From positions 934,260-998,259 of the forward strand of contig NW_019091427.1 in the NCBI RefSeq assembly GCF_001949145.1: a DNA stretch of 64,000 bases. The letters are read 5' to 3'. This DNA is from Acanthaster planci. Lineage: Eukaryota; Echinodermata; Asteroidea; Valvatida; Acanthasteridae. Numbering within the stretch: the first letter of the stretch is position 1; each line of letters begins with the position of its first letter. Positions 36,171-48,243 of this stretch are shown here, piece after piece. The translations under genes were made by a program, and so were the position numbers. Under the pieces are notes generated by a model that saw nothing but the letters and a program-made list of their open reading frames with translations, made no database searches and was not told the DNA's origin.

Positions 36171-37079
36171 TTGATGGACTTTGCCTTCTCACAGACATGC
36201 CAACTCTTGCAGTCGGATTCTGCTCTGAATGAGTTGGCAATGTGGATCAAGCTGGTAGTGGCTCTCATTGCTGAATTCCAACTAGAAAATCTGGCAAATC
36301 TTTCACTGCCGAGGGGTGCATCGGTCAAGACAAATTGTTGCAGCTTATCTTCTCTGGAGATACCTCTGGGTCATCCTGAAGAATTTATCTGCTCGTGGCT
36401 CGTTGGCAGGTTCTTTTGCATCACAAACTCTGGTCCGGCAATCCACATGAAACCACTTAACTCTGCTGCCGGAGTAGACCTCGAAGCTAGGTCAGCTGGG
36501 CTTATCTCTGACAGGACATACGCCCACTGCTCAGGCTTAGAGGTTTTGAGTGACTGGTTTACTCGGTTGCACACGTAAGTGCGGAGGCGACGTTTTCTGT
36601 TGGTGTACCCTAGGACTACTTAGCTGTCAGAGTACAACTTAGATTCGTCAAGTTTGGTCATTAGTTCCTGGGTGACATAGTCTTCAATTTCTGTAGCCAG
36701 AACTGATGTATGGAGCTCAAGGCGTGGGATGGTGACGGCTGCTTTAGGTGGCAGCTTTTCTTTATCCATCACCAACTGGACATGGACTTAATCGTTGATG
36801 CCAACAGTCCTCAGGTAGCAGACTGCACCTATGGCCTCATTTAAAGGACCCCCACAAGTATGTAATTCTTTTCTCACTACTTCTGCGGTTGGGAATGAGC
36901 GAGGAACTCACACATACGTCAAGGCAATCAGGGACCTTCTCCATATCACTAAGTCTTGGAGCAGCTCCCTTGGGAGTGGATCATCCCAGCCATCGCCATC
37001 TTGTGTCATGTCTTGCAGCAGCATCTTCCCACTTGAAGATCACAGGTGCTGCCAACCCAATCGGGTCAAAACTTCATTG
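36171..37079 (-). pseudogene. BEL/Pao RT-integrase connecting region (RNase H-like)
   Basis: The minus strand at 36371-36574 encodes a recognisable Pao segment (ISPADLASRS followed by FMWIAGPEF), the usual neighbour of the integrase. Other parts of the region are in different frames. Confidence 0.55.
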
Positions 37080-37690
37080 ACTTTGAACAGCACCGTCCTG
37101 TTGGTGCAGGCGTTGGCATACGGTTCTGCTATTTGAAAGGTGGAGTATGCCTTCAGGTCCTAGGATACTCCCAATGTACGCCGAACGGTGCTTTCATCTT
37201 TGCTGGAGAGGTCAGCTGGAGCCAGGTTTGGGGCCAACTTGCTATGCTCAAATGCTGCCAGGACATTAGCATCGCTGGAAAAGAACTTGTGCAGACGGCT
37301 ATTGGCAGTGGACAGGAGATTCTCGTCGACTTCCTCTTCCTTGATTGGTAAGGACATAAGCAGGTCGTCCATGTTGAAATTTCCTTCTATCAGCTCCCTC
37401 ACATCGGTGTCAAACTCTGGTTCACCTTCTTCACAGTTTTTTCTTAGGCAACTGATGGCCACAGCTGGGGATATTTAGTTTCCAAAGACATGCGCTGTCA
37501 TGCATTAAGTTACAATGGCTGCAATCGGGTTGTTTTCCTCATACCATAGGAAACGTAGGAATATTCTGTGGTCTTCTCGGACTTTGAAGGCATAAAACAT
37601 ATGCTTGACGTCTGCGGTGACTGCAATTGGTTCCTCTCAGGGCCTGATCAGTACGCCCAGGAGCTGGTTCATCTGATCAAGTCTGCTTAA
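37080..37690 (-). pseudogene. BEL/Pao reverse transcriptase remnant
   Basis: Frames on the minus strand carry a VTADVKHMFYAFKVRED motif and FLRFLWYEENNP, both characteristic of BEL/Pao RT, then a HVFGN-like block and, at the catalytic YVDD position, NMDDLL. Stops interrupt the frame near 37.48 and 37.52 kb. The catalytic Tyr-Val is lost. Confidence 0.75.
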
Positions 37691-37931
37691 CTTACTTAAA
37701 GTTAATGCTGATTACATATTGATGAAGGTAGTAGATGTCTGCCCGGATGTGGGCGCCCTTTAAACAAATCTCGCTGACAATTACCCAGCCTAGGTCGGGG
37801 ACGGTGCACCCATGGCTGGTCATCTTTGCCGTTGATCACCTCTCTCACTTTGTGGAACTGCGGAGCATCTCTGCCAAGTAGTACTTCTATTTCGGCATCT
37901 TTGTTCAGGGGTATCATAGGAACAATTGGCT

Positions 37932-38496
37932 TCAAGTGATCAAGCCTCTGTCAAATCTGGTGTGGGGATCCCGCCACATCTCCAGGAATGTTGTTGCACT
38001 TAAACAGCGTAGGCGGTAGAGCAGAAACTGTGCCGTCCATACTCCTAGGCCGAAACGTTTTCTACCATAGATTTCCTGGAGGCCATTAACCATCTTGACA
38101 GCATACGTTGACTTATTCTGCTCTACTCCTAATCTCTCAAGAAGACTATCGTTTATAAGGGAACCATCACTTTGGTGGTCGATGATGGCGAATGTGGTGA
38201 TAACATGGCCCAGCTTCTCTTCCAGGTAGGCTTTTGCCAACCAAATTTTGGTGCATGACCGGCTTTTTTTTTAAACCGTTGCCACATACTCTAGTGCATT
38301 TAGGTGTGACGATTACCTGGGGCCGGTTGTCGTTCTCCTTGGTAAGGGGTGTCTTATTTAACGCTGGCGGAACATCTTGACTGGGTACAGGCCTGTGCAT
38401 GACGTTAACATGGGACTTGCCGCAGATGTCACATCTCACTTGGGTCTTACAGTTCTTAAGGATGTAGTTGGTCCTCAAACATCGGTCTTCAAACAC
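37932..38496 (-). pseudogene. BEL/Pao zinc knuckle and aspartic protease remnant
   Basis: 38167-38496 encodes a CDICGKSHVNVMH knuckle-like motif. It overlaps another frame, 37932-38240, containing AIIDHQSDGSLI at the position of the Pao-type protease active site; a canonical D-T/S-G is not intact. Confidence 0.65.
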
Positions 38497-39625
38497 AGGC
38501 GATTCTCTTTCACAATTGATATCTTCTCATCTGGAATTTCCCTCGGAAGGCCCTGCGGATCGTGTGATGTGTCGTGTATCGGGCAACAGAATGTCTCCTT
38601 TGCTGCAGACCTTTCCTTCACCCCAGTTTTTCTTACTGTGGAAGAAGGCTTTGACGAAGAGTGTTCAGGTGCACTCTTGACAGCATTAGAAAACTGGAGG
38701 CTCGGGTCGTTTTGTATTCTGGCATGGTGCTGGATGAATTTCACAAATTCCTCAAAAGAAGAAAGGAAGAGGATTGCATGCTGCTTCTTGTATTCGGACC
38801 CCTTTTCTCGCCACTTGTTCTGAGGCCACTTTGGCAATAGGCCTATTTACGCTAGGGGCTGCAATACCCTCGAGGAGTCCAGTTCTGGGGAGCCATTTTT
38901 TTCTTCCAGATACTCCCGAGTTCGCTTAAGACCATGTCAATGTGGATGGCATAGATCTTTTGGACGAACAATTTTGTCTCACCCTCAAGGGAATCCAGAA
39001 CCAGGTTTAACTCCTCGTGTGGCTGATTCCACTCTTTACCAGCTCTTTTTTCCCCAACATGTTGCTAATGGAGTCGAGACTCTCCTTGATAGGTGGGCTA
39101 AGGGGCTCCGGTAGCCTGTTATCTTTGGGGATGGGCTGTGATGGTAGTGCGGGCTTGGTTTTAACATCATTCTTTTTGTCCTGTATCACAGGCTGAACTT
39201 GTGATGGGGACTTTTCTTCGATCTTGATAGCTTGGTTTTAGCTTCAAATAACTCCGTCTCAGGTTCTTTAAAGTGGTGGGATATATAGTCTCTGGTTTGG
39301 ACAGCGGAGTCAAGAACTGGCAACTGCAAATCTTCCGGGATATTGGTACACCCTTCCTTCAAGGCGACTGGCTCTGAAAATTCTGCTTCCGCTCTGCCCT
39401 GCATACTCCTTTCCTGTTCCAAGTAGAAGAAAAGCATTGCTGATGAATATGGATCCCTTTCTGGGTGAATTCCTCTCTTGTTTTCAAGGACTTGGCCTCA
39501 GCACGAGCCAGAATGGCTGCTGAGCTCGTCTTCCACTTCAGGAAACTTTTGTTGATTTCCCGTGATGCCCGTGTTTGTTGAGAAATGGTACTGGTTATGT
39601 CGTCTGAGTCGAGTACTTCAATCAT
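38475..39625 (-). pseudogene. BEL/Pao gag remnant
   Basis: Overlapping frames encode a Gag-like start (ISQQTRASREINKSFLKW) and a later SFEEFVKFIQHHARIQNDPS block typical of BEL Gag. The gene is split by several frame changes near 39.4, 39.2 and 38.9 kb. Confidence 0.65.
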
Positions 39626-39646
39626 CTTGAAAAATTCTTTTTTCTA

Positions 39647-40741
39647 TGACGAACATGGAGCGCCAAGAGTGCCTTCCCTTCGACAAGTTAACCTCTGACG
39701 AGTACAGGTCTGGATTTGTAAGCTTTGTGGGTGGACCACATGAGGTAAAACTGAAACACAAAGAAATGCAAGGAAAATGCTCTAAGCACAAATAACAATG
39801 TCCATGCATTTACAAAGGTTGGCAAGATATTAAACATAAAAAAATCAAAACCATGAAAATATAAATGAAAAGTTTACAGATCCAAAAAGTCAAACCGATA
39901 CAGGTATAACAAACACCGCAAAGGTAAATACATAGAATCGTCTCAAAAAGCTCCAAGGGATTGTAAGTATATCATAAGACAATCTAAGAAAATCATCATA
40001 CAGAACTGTGCTCTCTGGAAGATGAAGTGTCCTCAAACTGCCTACGGGTCTGGAATACCAAAATCAGCAACCTAACATAAGGAAAAAGTATAGTTGTTAA
40101 ATACACTGTAACCTTGCAGCCCTACTGTTGAATTTCCGTAGAAGGAAAAGCTAATCCCAAATATGGAATCTAGCTCATGAATATTCACAACATCGTGGAA
40201 AAAATGGCGAGTTCATTTGCTTAGGCAGGCCTCGGGTGCACACAAAAACTAGGTTACTAATCTAATATTTCTTTCAATTATCATTGATGTAAAAACATAA
40301 AATGACCAAGAATCGACTGTTTCTTGACCAGAAAACAATACTGAACATTTACAACCAGGTCACCTGAAAAAAAACCGGCCCTGATACTCAGGAAAGGTTT
40401 GAGACTCAAAAACAGGGCAAGTATTCGCAAAGCACAAGAATATAATCGATGCAATACGGAAGATCATGGCGGAAAAATGGGGTTGAAAATTACACTACAA
40501 ATTAGTCAACAAACATCGAACAACTATCACTAACACAATTATAAATGGAATCTTAAACTCACCATTATTCTTCTGGTGTAAGGCTGTTGGAACAGAGTGG
40601 TTTAAAATATGATTAAAAACGGGCACCAAAATGGACTGAAAATTAATTGGTGTGACTGAACATTTGCGTAGCTTATGCGAAAATCCACAAGGATCTCAAG
40701 AGGGCGCTATACTACATTCAACCGCAGCTCACACTGCTTGC
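39647..40741 (-). repeat. BEL/Pao 5' LTR (right copy, outer end eroded)
   Basis: Starts with the same TGACGAACATGGAGCGC. Similarity to the left copy runs to about CAGCTCACACTG near 40738 and then stops, so the outer end is truncated or diverged. Confidence 0.75.
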
Positions 40742-40943
40742 GTTGGGAGTAATTTAAATGCCCTTTTCTTACCCTGACAAAAGTAGGGAAATAATAGGAA
40801 AAAATTACCTGAATGTCCTGCTCTTCTGGAACACCAGGGGGGGGGGAGTGGCAGCTATTTAGTGACATGAACAACCTAACGACGTGCTGGCGCCCTCAAA
40901 AGCAACACAACTTGTATCCTGCTGACTACGTGCCTCCGACACA

Positions 40944-41105
40944 ATAAGTCTATTTTATTGCTGATACCGCATGAGTGATTTTGAACTGTGGTAGAAAGGC
41001 ATTGTGGGAGGAACAAAGGAGCAAACATCGACCTTTTTCCTTCCCACAATGCCTTTCTACCATTGTGCAAAGTCAACCGTGCGGTATCAGCAACAAGGCT
41101 TATGC
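40944..41105. mobile_element. Inverted-repeat (MITE-like) element, about 160 bp
   Basis: The arm 40944-41012 pairs imperfectly with 41038-41105. The best-conserved block is GGTAGAAAGGCATTGTGGGA with its reverse complement TCCCACAATGCCTTTCTACC; an outer GCTGATACCGCA block also matches. Non-coding. Confidence 0.7.
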
Positions 41106-42149
41106 GTCTTCATCAAGTTCAGCAAAGTCTCAGTTCAAGCAAACCAGCTGATTAGAAAATCCGGCCTGAATTCAGACTGCTTGCCGAAGATTGAGCGGAA
41201 ACGGGAAAGGTAACAACAGTATGGTGCAACATACATGTACATCACATTTTGCAACCTCATACACTTGATGCTGCATGGAAAGAAAATAAAGAGCGAAGGG
41301 CCCGGCTGTTACAAAGGAGGCCACATAGAACGACGTGCGTCATACGTATTGTTCTCAGGATGTATGTACTGTGCTTTTTTCTGAGCAAAGGCCCTGTATG
41401 TAATATGCATATGTGCATATCTACCGTTTATTACTGGGTTAGGATATAGGAAGATATTTATTGGCATAAGCGAGGACCGGTCTGATCTTGTGTTTTGGCC
41501 CTCATAGGCACTGCGGCATGCTTGTGTAATGTTCTTTTGAAAGAACATTACTGTCACTGTTCTTTTCATTCATGGAAGACATACTAACGGAAGTACAGAG
41601 CTCAAAAAGAAGTCCAGAGCTTAGGGAAGTAACAACTGATGAGCTTGATGGGCTAGGGTCAGTTTTGTTCCCCTTGCAATGCATTGATTATTCTAGTTCA
41701 CCTTGTTTCTCCTGAGAACTTCAGTAAGAGGTTCACCCGTAAAGAGCCGGGGGGGGATCCCTCTGTTGATTTTTGCTTATAGCATCTCCGGGATTAACTT
41801 CTGCGTGCTAATTCCTCATGACAATTTTTTCAATGTATTAGCCTCATTTTTATTCACAATTTATGAGAATTGGACATGGCGTTCTCTCTCAGTGAAGAAT
41901 TTTAGGAGGCTGGGTGAAGTGTGATGTGAAATTTACCATTGACTTTGTACACAGAAGTACATCGTACAAAGGACAGTGGTTTCCTTTTTTCAGGAACTCT
42001 CTTGCTTTGAGGAAGGTCTATTAATTGTATAAACATGAAGCTGTCGAACATAGTAATAGAATCTTATAATTCAGTAATATTTCTGTGCTACAAAAAATTA
42101 ATAAACGTTTCTCTAGTAAAAAAAAGGTCGAATTATCCACGTTTATGTA

Positions 42150-42361
42150 CATTTGTGCTCAAAATTATTCATACCCTTTGGAAAATAGTATATTTTTCTA
42201 AATTCTTCATTTGTAAAAGCTATTGTGTCGGTATTTCCTCTATATCTTTTGTGTATTTGAACAATACACAAACCTACATGTGTGTTGGTTATACTTCATT
42301 TGCGCAATAATAGATACGGCCAGGGGTTCTTTTTGCTCCTGTTCAAAATTATTCATACCCA
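42150..42361. repeat. Tc1 left terminal inverted repeat
   Basis: Pairs along its whole length with 43579-43790 in reverse orientation, with scattered mismatches. Confidence 0.82.
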
Positions 42362-42510
42362 AGACAAAATCCCAAGAAACACTTACCTTTCATTCATACT
42401 GCTTATTTTCACTTTCTCTGACTGCAAGAATCTTTGGCATGAAGCTATTTCAAGATGTTCCTATAGAATAAATACCTTCTTTTGATGACCTTGTGTTCAA
42501 GATTATGGTG

Positions 42511-43555
42511 AAATGCCATCTCCTCCAAAGAGTCTAAAAAGAAGAAAAGCTTTCAGTTCAGTCTCAGGTACTCGTCACCATGGCCAAGAAAAGGAACGTA
42601 TTGAGGAAATACGCCAGCGTATCGTGAATGCCCATAAAGAGGGTAAGGGATACAAGGCAATTTCCAAGCAATTATGAGGTCCCTGTTGCAACAGTTCAGA
42701 GTATCAAGAGGTTCAACACAGCGAAAACCTCAATGGGCGTGGCAGGAAGTACAAAGTATTTCTTGGAGTCGCCAGAAAAATCTGCCGGGAGGCCAACAAC
42801 GACCCGAGAATCACAACCAAGGTCCTAATTTATACCATTGACAAGGCAGGGACGAAGGTATCACCGGCAACCATGCAGTGAGTATTGCACAAAGGAGGTC
42901 TCCGCAGACGCAGGCCCAGGAAGATACAACTTCTCAGGAAGAAACATAAGGAGGCTCGTCTGGCTCGTCAGAGCACACCTGAACCAAGACACTACTTTTT
43001 AGTCATCGGTCCTGTGGTCTGATGAGACAAAGATGGAGTTGTTTGTCCACATGGATATTGCCTACGTCTGGAGGAAGCAATAAGAAGCATTCACGCCGAA
43101 GAACACAGTCCCAACCGCAAAGCATAGTGGTGGCAACATAATGCTATGGGGTTGCTTCTCTGCTAGTGGCACCGGGAACCTCATTAAGCTACAGGACATC
43201 ATGAAAAAAGAAGGATTATATCAAGATCCTTGATAACAATGTGAAAGCATCTGCTGAAAAACTCCATCAGAACAATAACGCCAAGCACACCGCTAAGGTA
43301 GTAAAGCAGTGGACAATGGTGTCCACGTATTGGAATGGCCAAGTCAAAGTTTTGACCTAAATCCAATTGAACATCCGTGGAAGGAGCTGAAGACCAAAGT
43401 GATGGCCGGAGACCATCCAACTTGACCCAGTTGGAGGCTTTCGCCAAGAAAGAGTGGGCCAGCATCCCACAGGAGACATGCAGAAAGCTTTTGGACACTC
43501 ATAGGAACCGTCTGGAGGCAGTCATCAAGAAAAAAGGTCACGCTATTGACTTTTA
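42511..43555 (+). pseudogene. Tc1-like transposase pseudogene
   Basis: Pieces in different frames include an N-terminal helix-turn-helix (RIEEIRQRIVNAHKEGKGYK, then stop), WSDETKMELFVHMDIAYVWR with a catalytic Asp, [12 protein letters not shown], and the DDE signature region [20 protein letters not shown]. Stops occur after the first helix-turn-helix, after VWRKQ and elsewhere, so it is non-functional. Confidence 0.85.
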
Positions 43556-43578
43556 GGAAGAAACTTTGGACTATGTAA

Positions 43579-43790
43579 ACCTGGGGTGTGAATAATTTTA
43601 ACCAGGAGCAAAACTAAACCAGGGCCGTATCTAGTATGCAAATTAAGTGTAGCCAACACACGCGTTGGTTTGTGTATTGCAACAAATAGACAAAAGATAT
43701 AGTGGAAGTACCATCATAATAGTTTTTACAAATGAAGAATTTAAAAGTATGTTATTTTTCAAAAGATATGAATAATTTTGAGCACAACTG
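43579..43790. repeat. Tc1 right terminal inverted repeat
   Basis: Reverse complement starts CAGTTGTGCTCAAAATTATT and follows the left terminal repeat to its inner direct-repeat copy. Confidence 0.82.
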
Positions 43791-43792
43791 TA

Positions 43793-45361
43793 CATGTACT
43801 TCTTAAGTAAAACAGTAATGTCACTGTGCTTCAAAAATGAATAAATTGTTTTTTATAGTGAGGCTCTGACTTATTCAAGACTTACTCGATTTACTGGCAA
43901 TAGGCACTCATTTTGATGTGGAAATGTGTGGAAATGTCTTTATCCACTTTGACGATGACTAGGACAGTATACCGCAAGGTTCAGCACCCATCGAGTTTAC
44001 CATGCCTGTCTACACTCTGCTGCATGCACAACACGTATGTTCATGCCCCTCACTTAGTTTGTGTGCATGTGTACTGAATCCCACTAAAGCCAGAAGCAAG
44101 CATAATAGATCTTGACTAAGGAATCGACCAACACCAAGTTCAGATACACATGTAGTTGTTTGCCTCTCATTTCCATAGCAGTTAGTATTTAAACACTCAA
44201 AGTCCTTTTTTCCTAACCTTCACACGATGAAAATCCATATCCTGCCAAATTTTTACCCGTCTTTCTCAGTCACGTATGTCCAACGTAATTAGTCAGAAGT
44301 TGAAAGTGAAGCCAACATTTTAGAGGGGATTATTTTACGTTTTGCCAGGTTCTCCCTGGCATTTCTCTACTTGGGTACTTGTGAATAGTGAGGAATATCA
44401 TGAACGCTCTCATGAAAAAGTATCACGCAAGAAGGAAAATGTATGAATGAGAACGGAAGGTTTTTATTTGTGTCTTTTAGTCGGGCAATTTGACGTCATT
44501 GTACGAATTCATGCAATGCTGTAAAAGTCAACTCGTACCGAGACGCACTCGTATCCAGGTGTGTGATTGTACGCGTATGCATGCCCAAATCCGGATATCT
44601 CATTTTTGACCGCTGTCAGTCATGTCGGACTGACAGCGGAAATTTGAATCCGCTGGAAAAAGAACTGCATTTCAGACAAATGGCTCTCAATCTTGAAGAC
44701 ATGGATGCAAACGATTCATCACTCTTCAAGAAGGTATCACGGATGACCTGGGGGAATTCGACAAAAGTGTGAAAATTGGGCACTGGGTAAGGTGAAAAAC
44801 AAAGAAAATGAACAAATGCGTCCAAATGGAAAAGGGAATGAAGTTCAAAAAAGGTTTTCTGCCTAGAAGTAATAAACGTTTTAATCATAAGAGTTACTAG
44901 TTTTTCATGTGGCATCAAAGTTATTAGAAGGTAAACCCGGCAAAATTATGAAAATTAGACACAATGTTATGTTAAAAAAAACATAACTTTCATAGTTATC
45001 CTTTGTCGTAAAATTGACATCTTCCACTTCTTTGATTATTTCAGGAGATCTTTCTTACCAAAAGCTATTAATATCACCATTTGATAGATTTTTGGCAATT
45101 TATGCACACACGAAGTCTTAAAGGGAAATAATGGCAGAACAAATCCCCCATATGCGTCACCACCGACACCGGCTGCTATAACATCCGTTTTCAGACCAAC
45201 GACCCTGGGTTACTATTGCGCACGGGCGAATACATAAACTAAATACATGTGCAGTCTATGGGGACCGAACGTACGTGATGGACCGGAACGCCAGTGAGTA
45301 TACATAAGTATAAGATGCACTTCTACGTTTTTCACTCATTTGAGAAACACACAGCTATTAA
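43793..45361. other. Spacer, no gene recognised
   Basis: Apart from the small hairpin at 44610-44639 and a short GTTATGTT/AACATAAC stem near 44966, nothing is supported. Confidence 0.5.
44610..44639. repeat. 11-bp perfect hairpin
   Basis: CCGCTGTCAGT and ACTGACAGCGG enclose an 8-base loop. Isolated and without a following T tract; role unknown. Confidence 0.6.
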
Positions 45362-46624
45362 ATGAGAAATCACAGCCAAAACATGGAAAACGAGGACATT
45401 CTGCGAGAACTGCTGGCCGATAGCGACTATGACATATCATCCTCCAATGCTAGCGATTCCAGCGGACGGGTATGGACGAGAGTGAAGATGATTTCTTGGC
45501 AGCAGCAAAGCCCGATTATCGGCGTGGGTGGAGCAAAAGCCGGACCTTCATGGGGAAAACGTGGGAAGACAGCACCCGAATTTACAGGCGAGTATACCTG
45601 ATGAAGATGTCGTTCATTTCCACAATGTTCCACCTCAATGTTTGAGACAATGATTAGCTTCTGGTGCAGTTCATGGGTGTAAATCCCGAGGGGTGGGAAT
45701 ATATGTATATCTCCACCGGTTTCTCCACCCCAACACGAAATAGGCCGCTGGTACATTTTTTTTTTCAGTTTGATCACACATGCAAGTACCCTGCAACGTA
45801 ATATTTCATACTCAAGGCAGATCAGCCAGAATAATCTGGGTGATTGTTAAGCAGCAGTAGGTACAACTCAGTTGGGAAGATTGTCAATATTACAGAGACA
45901 GTTGACAATAACAAACCGTATTGAAAATAATGGACCGCAATGAAAATAAGTTTTTATAACTCTTTTGCGTTATCCCTGCTCTTTCTACCAATGCCTTTTT
46001 GCTATTGTGGAGCTACGTATTGATCTCTCAATATAATTATATACATTTATGATTTTCCTCTATCAGTATAGTTATTCAGTCATGCATAGGCCCCCACATA
46101 TTTGTTCCTTTTATTGGTTTTCATATTTTTGGTGGAATGGCAAAATGAATTTAAAAATCAAAATACCTGTTTATTTACAATTGGAATTGACTTTGGCATT
46201 GAACTAGTTCATTATGTTATGGTTGCTCATTGAAGGCCTAATCTGCGTTCCAGCTTATAAGAGGATCTTACTGGAATTTTGTAACTCCACAAGCGGCGGT
46301 TTCCTTGAAGCAAACAATGGTTATATATAATTATTTGTGCAATCTGGCCACGTAAAAATGCCACACCTGTACCATAGCAACCTAATGGGTTTCCTTGAGA
46401 TACGAGACGGAGAGAACCCCACCCTGCAAACGTGTTTGTCGTTGTTTCATTGGAATCTGAAAAATTCTTTTCAGACATCGAGCAGGGATGTGTTGGCTGA
46501 CAAGTTCAGAGTGTGTATAGTGATAGGACGTGTTAGGGTATCCCTCGGTCTCATTTCTCGCTGGATATATGTTTCTCTTACAGGCCACACTGGAGCAACG
46601 CATTCTGAGGAGTGGAAAGACTTC

Positions 46625-46632
46625 ACGCCAGT
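46625..46632. repeat. Target site duplication ACGCCAGT (left)
   Basis: Identical to 47679-47686; the host reading frame is continuous if one copy and the element are disregarded. Confidence 0.75.
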
Positions 46633-47678
46633 ATTAGCTTGGTGAAGGCGTTCGTCATTCGTCGCAGTGCAGCACGCACTATGCCGCTCACTGATCTAGT
46701 ATAGTACGTACCTGAGTACACGTACATGTACATACATGAAAAAAATGCAAATCAGCTGAACCAGGACGAACCGTCGACGCCTTGGTGCAACAGCGTCCAC
46801 GGAAGCTTATGTTTTTCTTTACTTTTGCGCTAGATTTCTAGTGCACGACCTAGTGTGCGAATGTGAATAGATGCGGGCGTGCGATGAGTGCAAAGAGACC
46901 AATCTCAGCTAAGTATATGCATAATGCATCAACGTGAAATGGCATGCATGATAACCATATAAAATGGCGGACCTAGCTTCCAAGGCGACTGCAGCACAAC
47001 TAGTTGTCTTTTGCTTGAATTGCATTGCAGATAAATTAATGTTGGGTTATTTTTGCGCCGAATACTTTCTGCGGGGTCACGACATTTTCGTGAATTTGCC
47101 AACAGAGCTACCGGGAATCTGTTACTTTTCAGACTGCCCCTTTCTGCTCGGAGCATCTTAGACCAGATAAAAAGCCCATAGGGTTAATTATTTCTCCTCT
47201 GACGGCTTTGATACAGAATTCGTTGGCTGCTAAGGACACTGAAGCTGATACATGTCTGGCCCTATATACTTGTCATGTACATGTATAGCCACGTATGTGT
47301 TCAGTTAACCTTTCACATTACGACCGACTTGAATTACGCGGTTACTATGTAGCAATGAACCAATCCAAAAGCGTATTTAAAACATTGGCTTTTGCTTTAG
47401 CATAATAAGCACCGCCCTCGCGGACGGTTGCACCAAGGTGTTTGACCTGGTTCAGCTGATTTGCATATTTCTTAGGCCGCGTAAGGTCGCTATTCGCCTT
47501 GATTTCGCAATGTATGCAGGTACGTACGTACGCCGACTCGAGTGGATTTGGTTTGGACTTCAGTTTCGCTGGTTCCAGTCAGAGCTTAAACATGTGGTCA
47601 GGGTGCTTAAACAGCTAGGTTAGCGAGCGGCTGGTGCGCGCTGCGCTACGACGAGAGACGAACGCCTTGACTAAGGCT
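46633..47678. mobile_element. Non-autonomous inverted-repeat DNA element (hAT-like), nested in the piggyBac pseudogene
   Basis: A 1,046-bp unit flanked by the 8-bp duplication ACGCCAGT (46625-46632 and 47679-47686). Outer arms share GGCGTTCGTC-(N)-TCGTCG blocks; inner arms share ATGCAAATCAGCTGAACCAGG (46746 on; reverse complement near 47450) and CCTTGGTGCAAC. An 8-bp duplication is typical of hAT-superfamily insertions. It encodes no transposase; a 65-codon frame at 46964 is not recognised. Confidence 0.75.
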
Positions 47679-47686
47679 ACGCCAGT
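47679..47686. repeat. Target site duplication ACGCCAGT (right)
   Basis: Second copy of the 8-bp duplication at 46625-46632. Confidence 0.75.
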
Positions 47687-48243
47687 GCAGATCTTCCAGC
47701 TGTTTTTCTCTCAAGTTGTGAGGGAGCTACTGGTTACTGAAACCAATTGTCACCTGGCAACTAAAGTCGTTGGTCTCCAACAACTATTCCGGAAATGATC
47801 TATGGCCTTTGAAGCGCTACTGGTCACTGTGTGTATGGATATCAACAAGCGGCCTCACTACAACATGTACGTGAGCATCTTGGACATTGTACACAGTGCC
47901 CTCTATCTGACAGCCGTTGTCTCGCAGTAGATTTAGGGCAATTATCAGATTCTTCCGTCTGACCGACGATAAAGCAGCTCCAAGTATGGGCACAACTCCT
48001 GAGAAGCTGACCAAGCTCACTCCATTCGCTCAGACAATAGTACCCTCTTTTCTTCGTAATTACACACCCAGCCAAAACCTTGCTCCTGATGAGACTGTTA
48101 CCGACTACGCAAAGTCTTACCAAGCAGATCCACTCAGAAATAAGGATTGGGGGGAGCAGCTAGTTCCAATGTACAAGTTTTTACTAGGGTGCATCAAAGG
48201 TATTTTTAAAAAAACGACATTCAACGAGGATGATAACGAATAA

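Larger units (their letters stand above)
33581..40741 (-). mobile_element. Decayed BEL/Pao LTR retrotransposon
   Basis: Two related copies of a long terminal repeat flank 4.8 kb holding, on the minus strand and in the order expected for BEL/Pao, Gag, zinc knuckles, protease, reverse transcriptase, RNase H region and integrase. All reading frames are cut by stops and shifts, so it cannot encode its own movement. The left repeat ends ACATAACA and is followed by a purine-rich tract on the element strand (CCACGGGGGA), which fits the polypurine tract. Confidence 0.85.
42150..43790 (+). mobile_element. Tc1-like DNA transposon with long IR/DR termini, inactive
   Basis: TA dinucleotides at 42148-42149 and 43791-43792 flank inverted terminal repeats of about 210 bp. 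Each terminal repeat carries the motif GCTCAAAATTATTCATACCC-like at its outer end and a second copy (GCTCCTGTTCAAAATTATTC) at its inner end, the IR/DR arrangement of fish-type Tc1 elements. The interior holds a transposase broken by stops and shifts. Confidence 0.88.
45362..48243 (+). pseudogene. piggyBac-like transposase pseudogene, interrupted by another element
   Basis: 45362-45601 encodes an acidic N-terminus (MENEDILRELLADSDYDISS) like piggyBac proteins. A splice-acceptor-like TTTCTCTTACAG ends at 46583, followed by a frame reading EEWKDFTP. The element at 46633-47678 then interrupts, and the same frame resumes with VQIFQLFFSQVVRELLVTET, a piggyBac domain start. Next come ALLVTVCMDINKRPHYNMY and, after a frame change, the family motif RSRFRAIIRFFRLTDD (47917 on), ending at 48243. 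Catalytic Asp residues of the later domain are not preserved in a recognisable context. The gene is truncated, frameshifted and split. Confidence 0.75.

Noticed and set aside
36831-37478. Plus-strand open frames across the BEL element
   Set aside because: They mirror the minus-strand RT and protease regions and carry no motif of their own.
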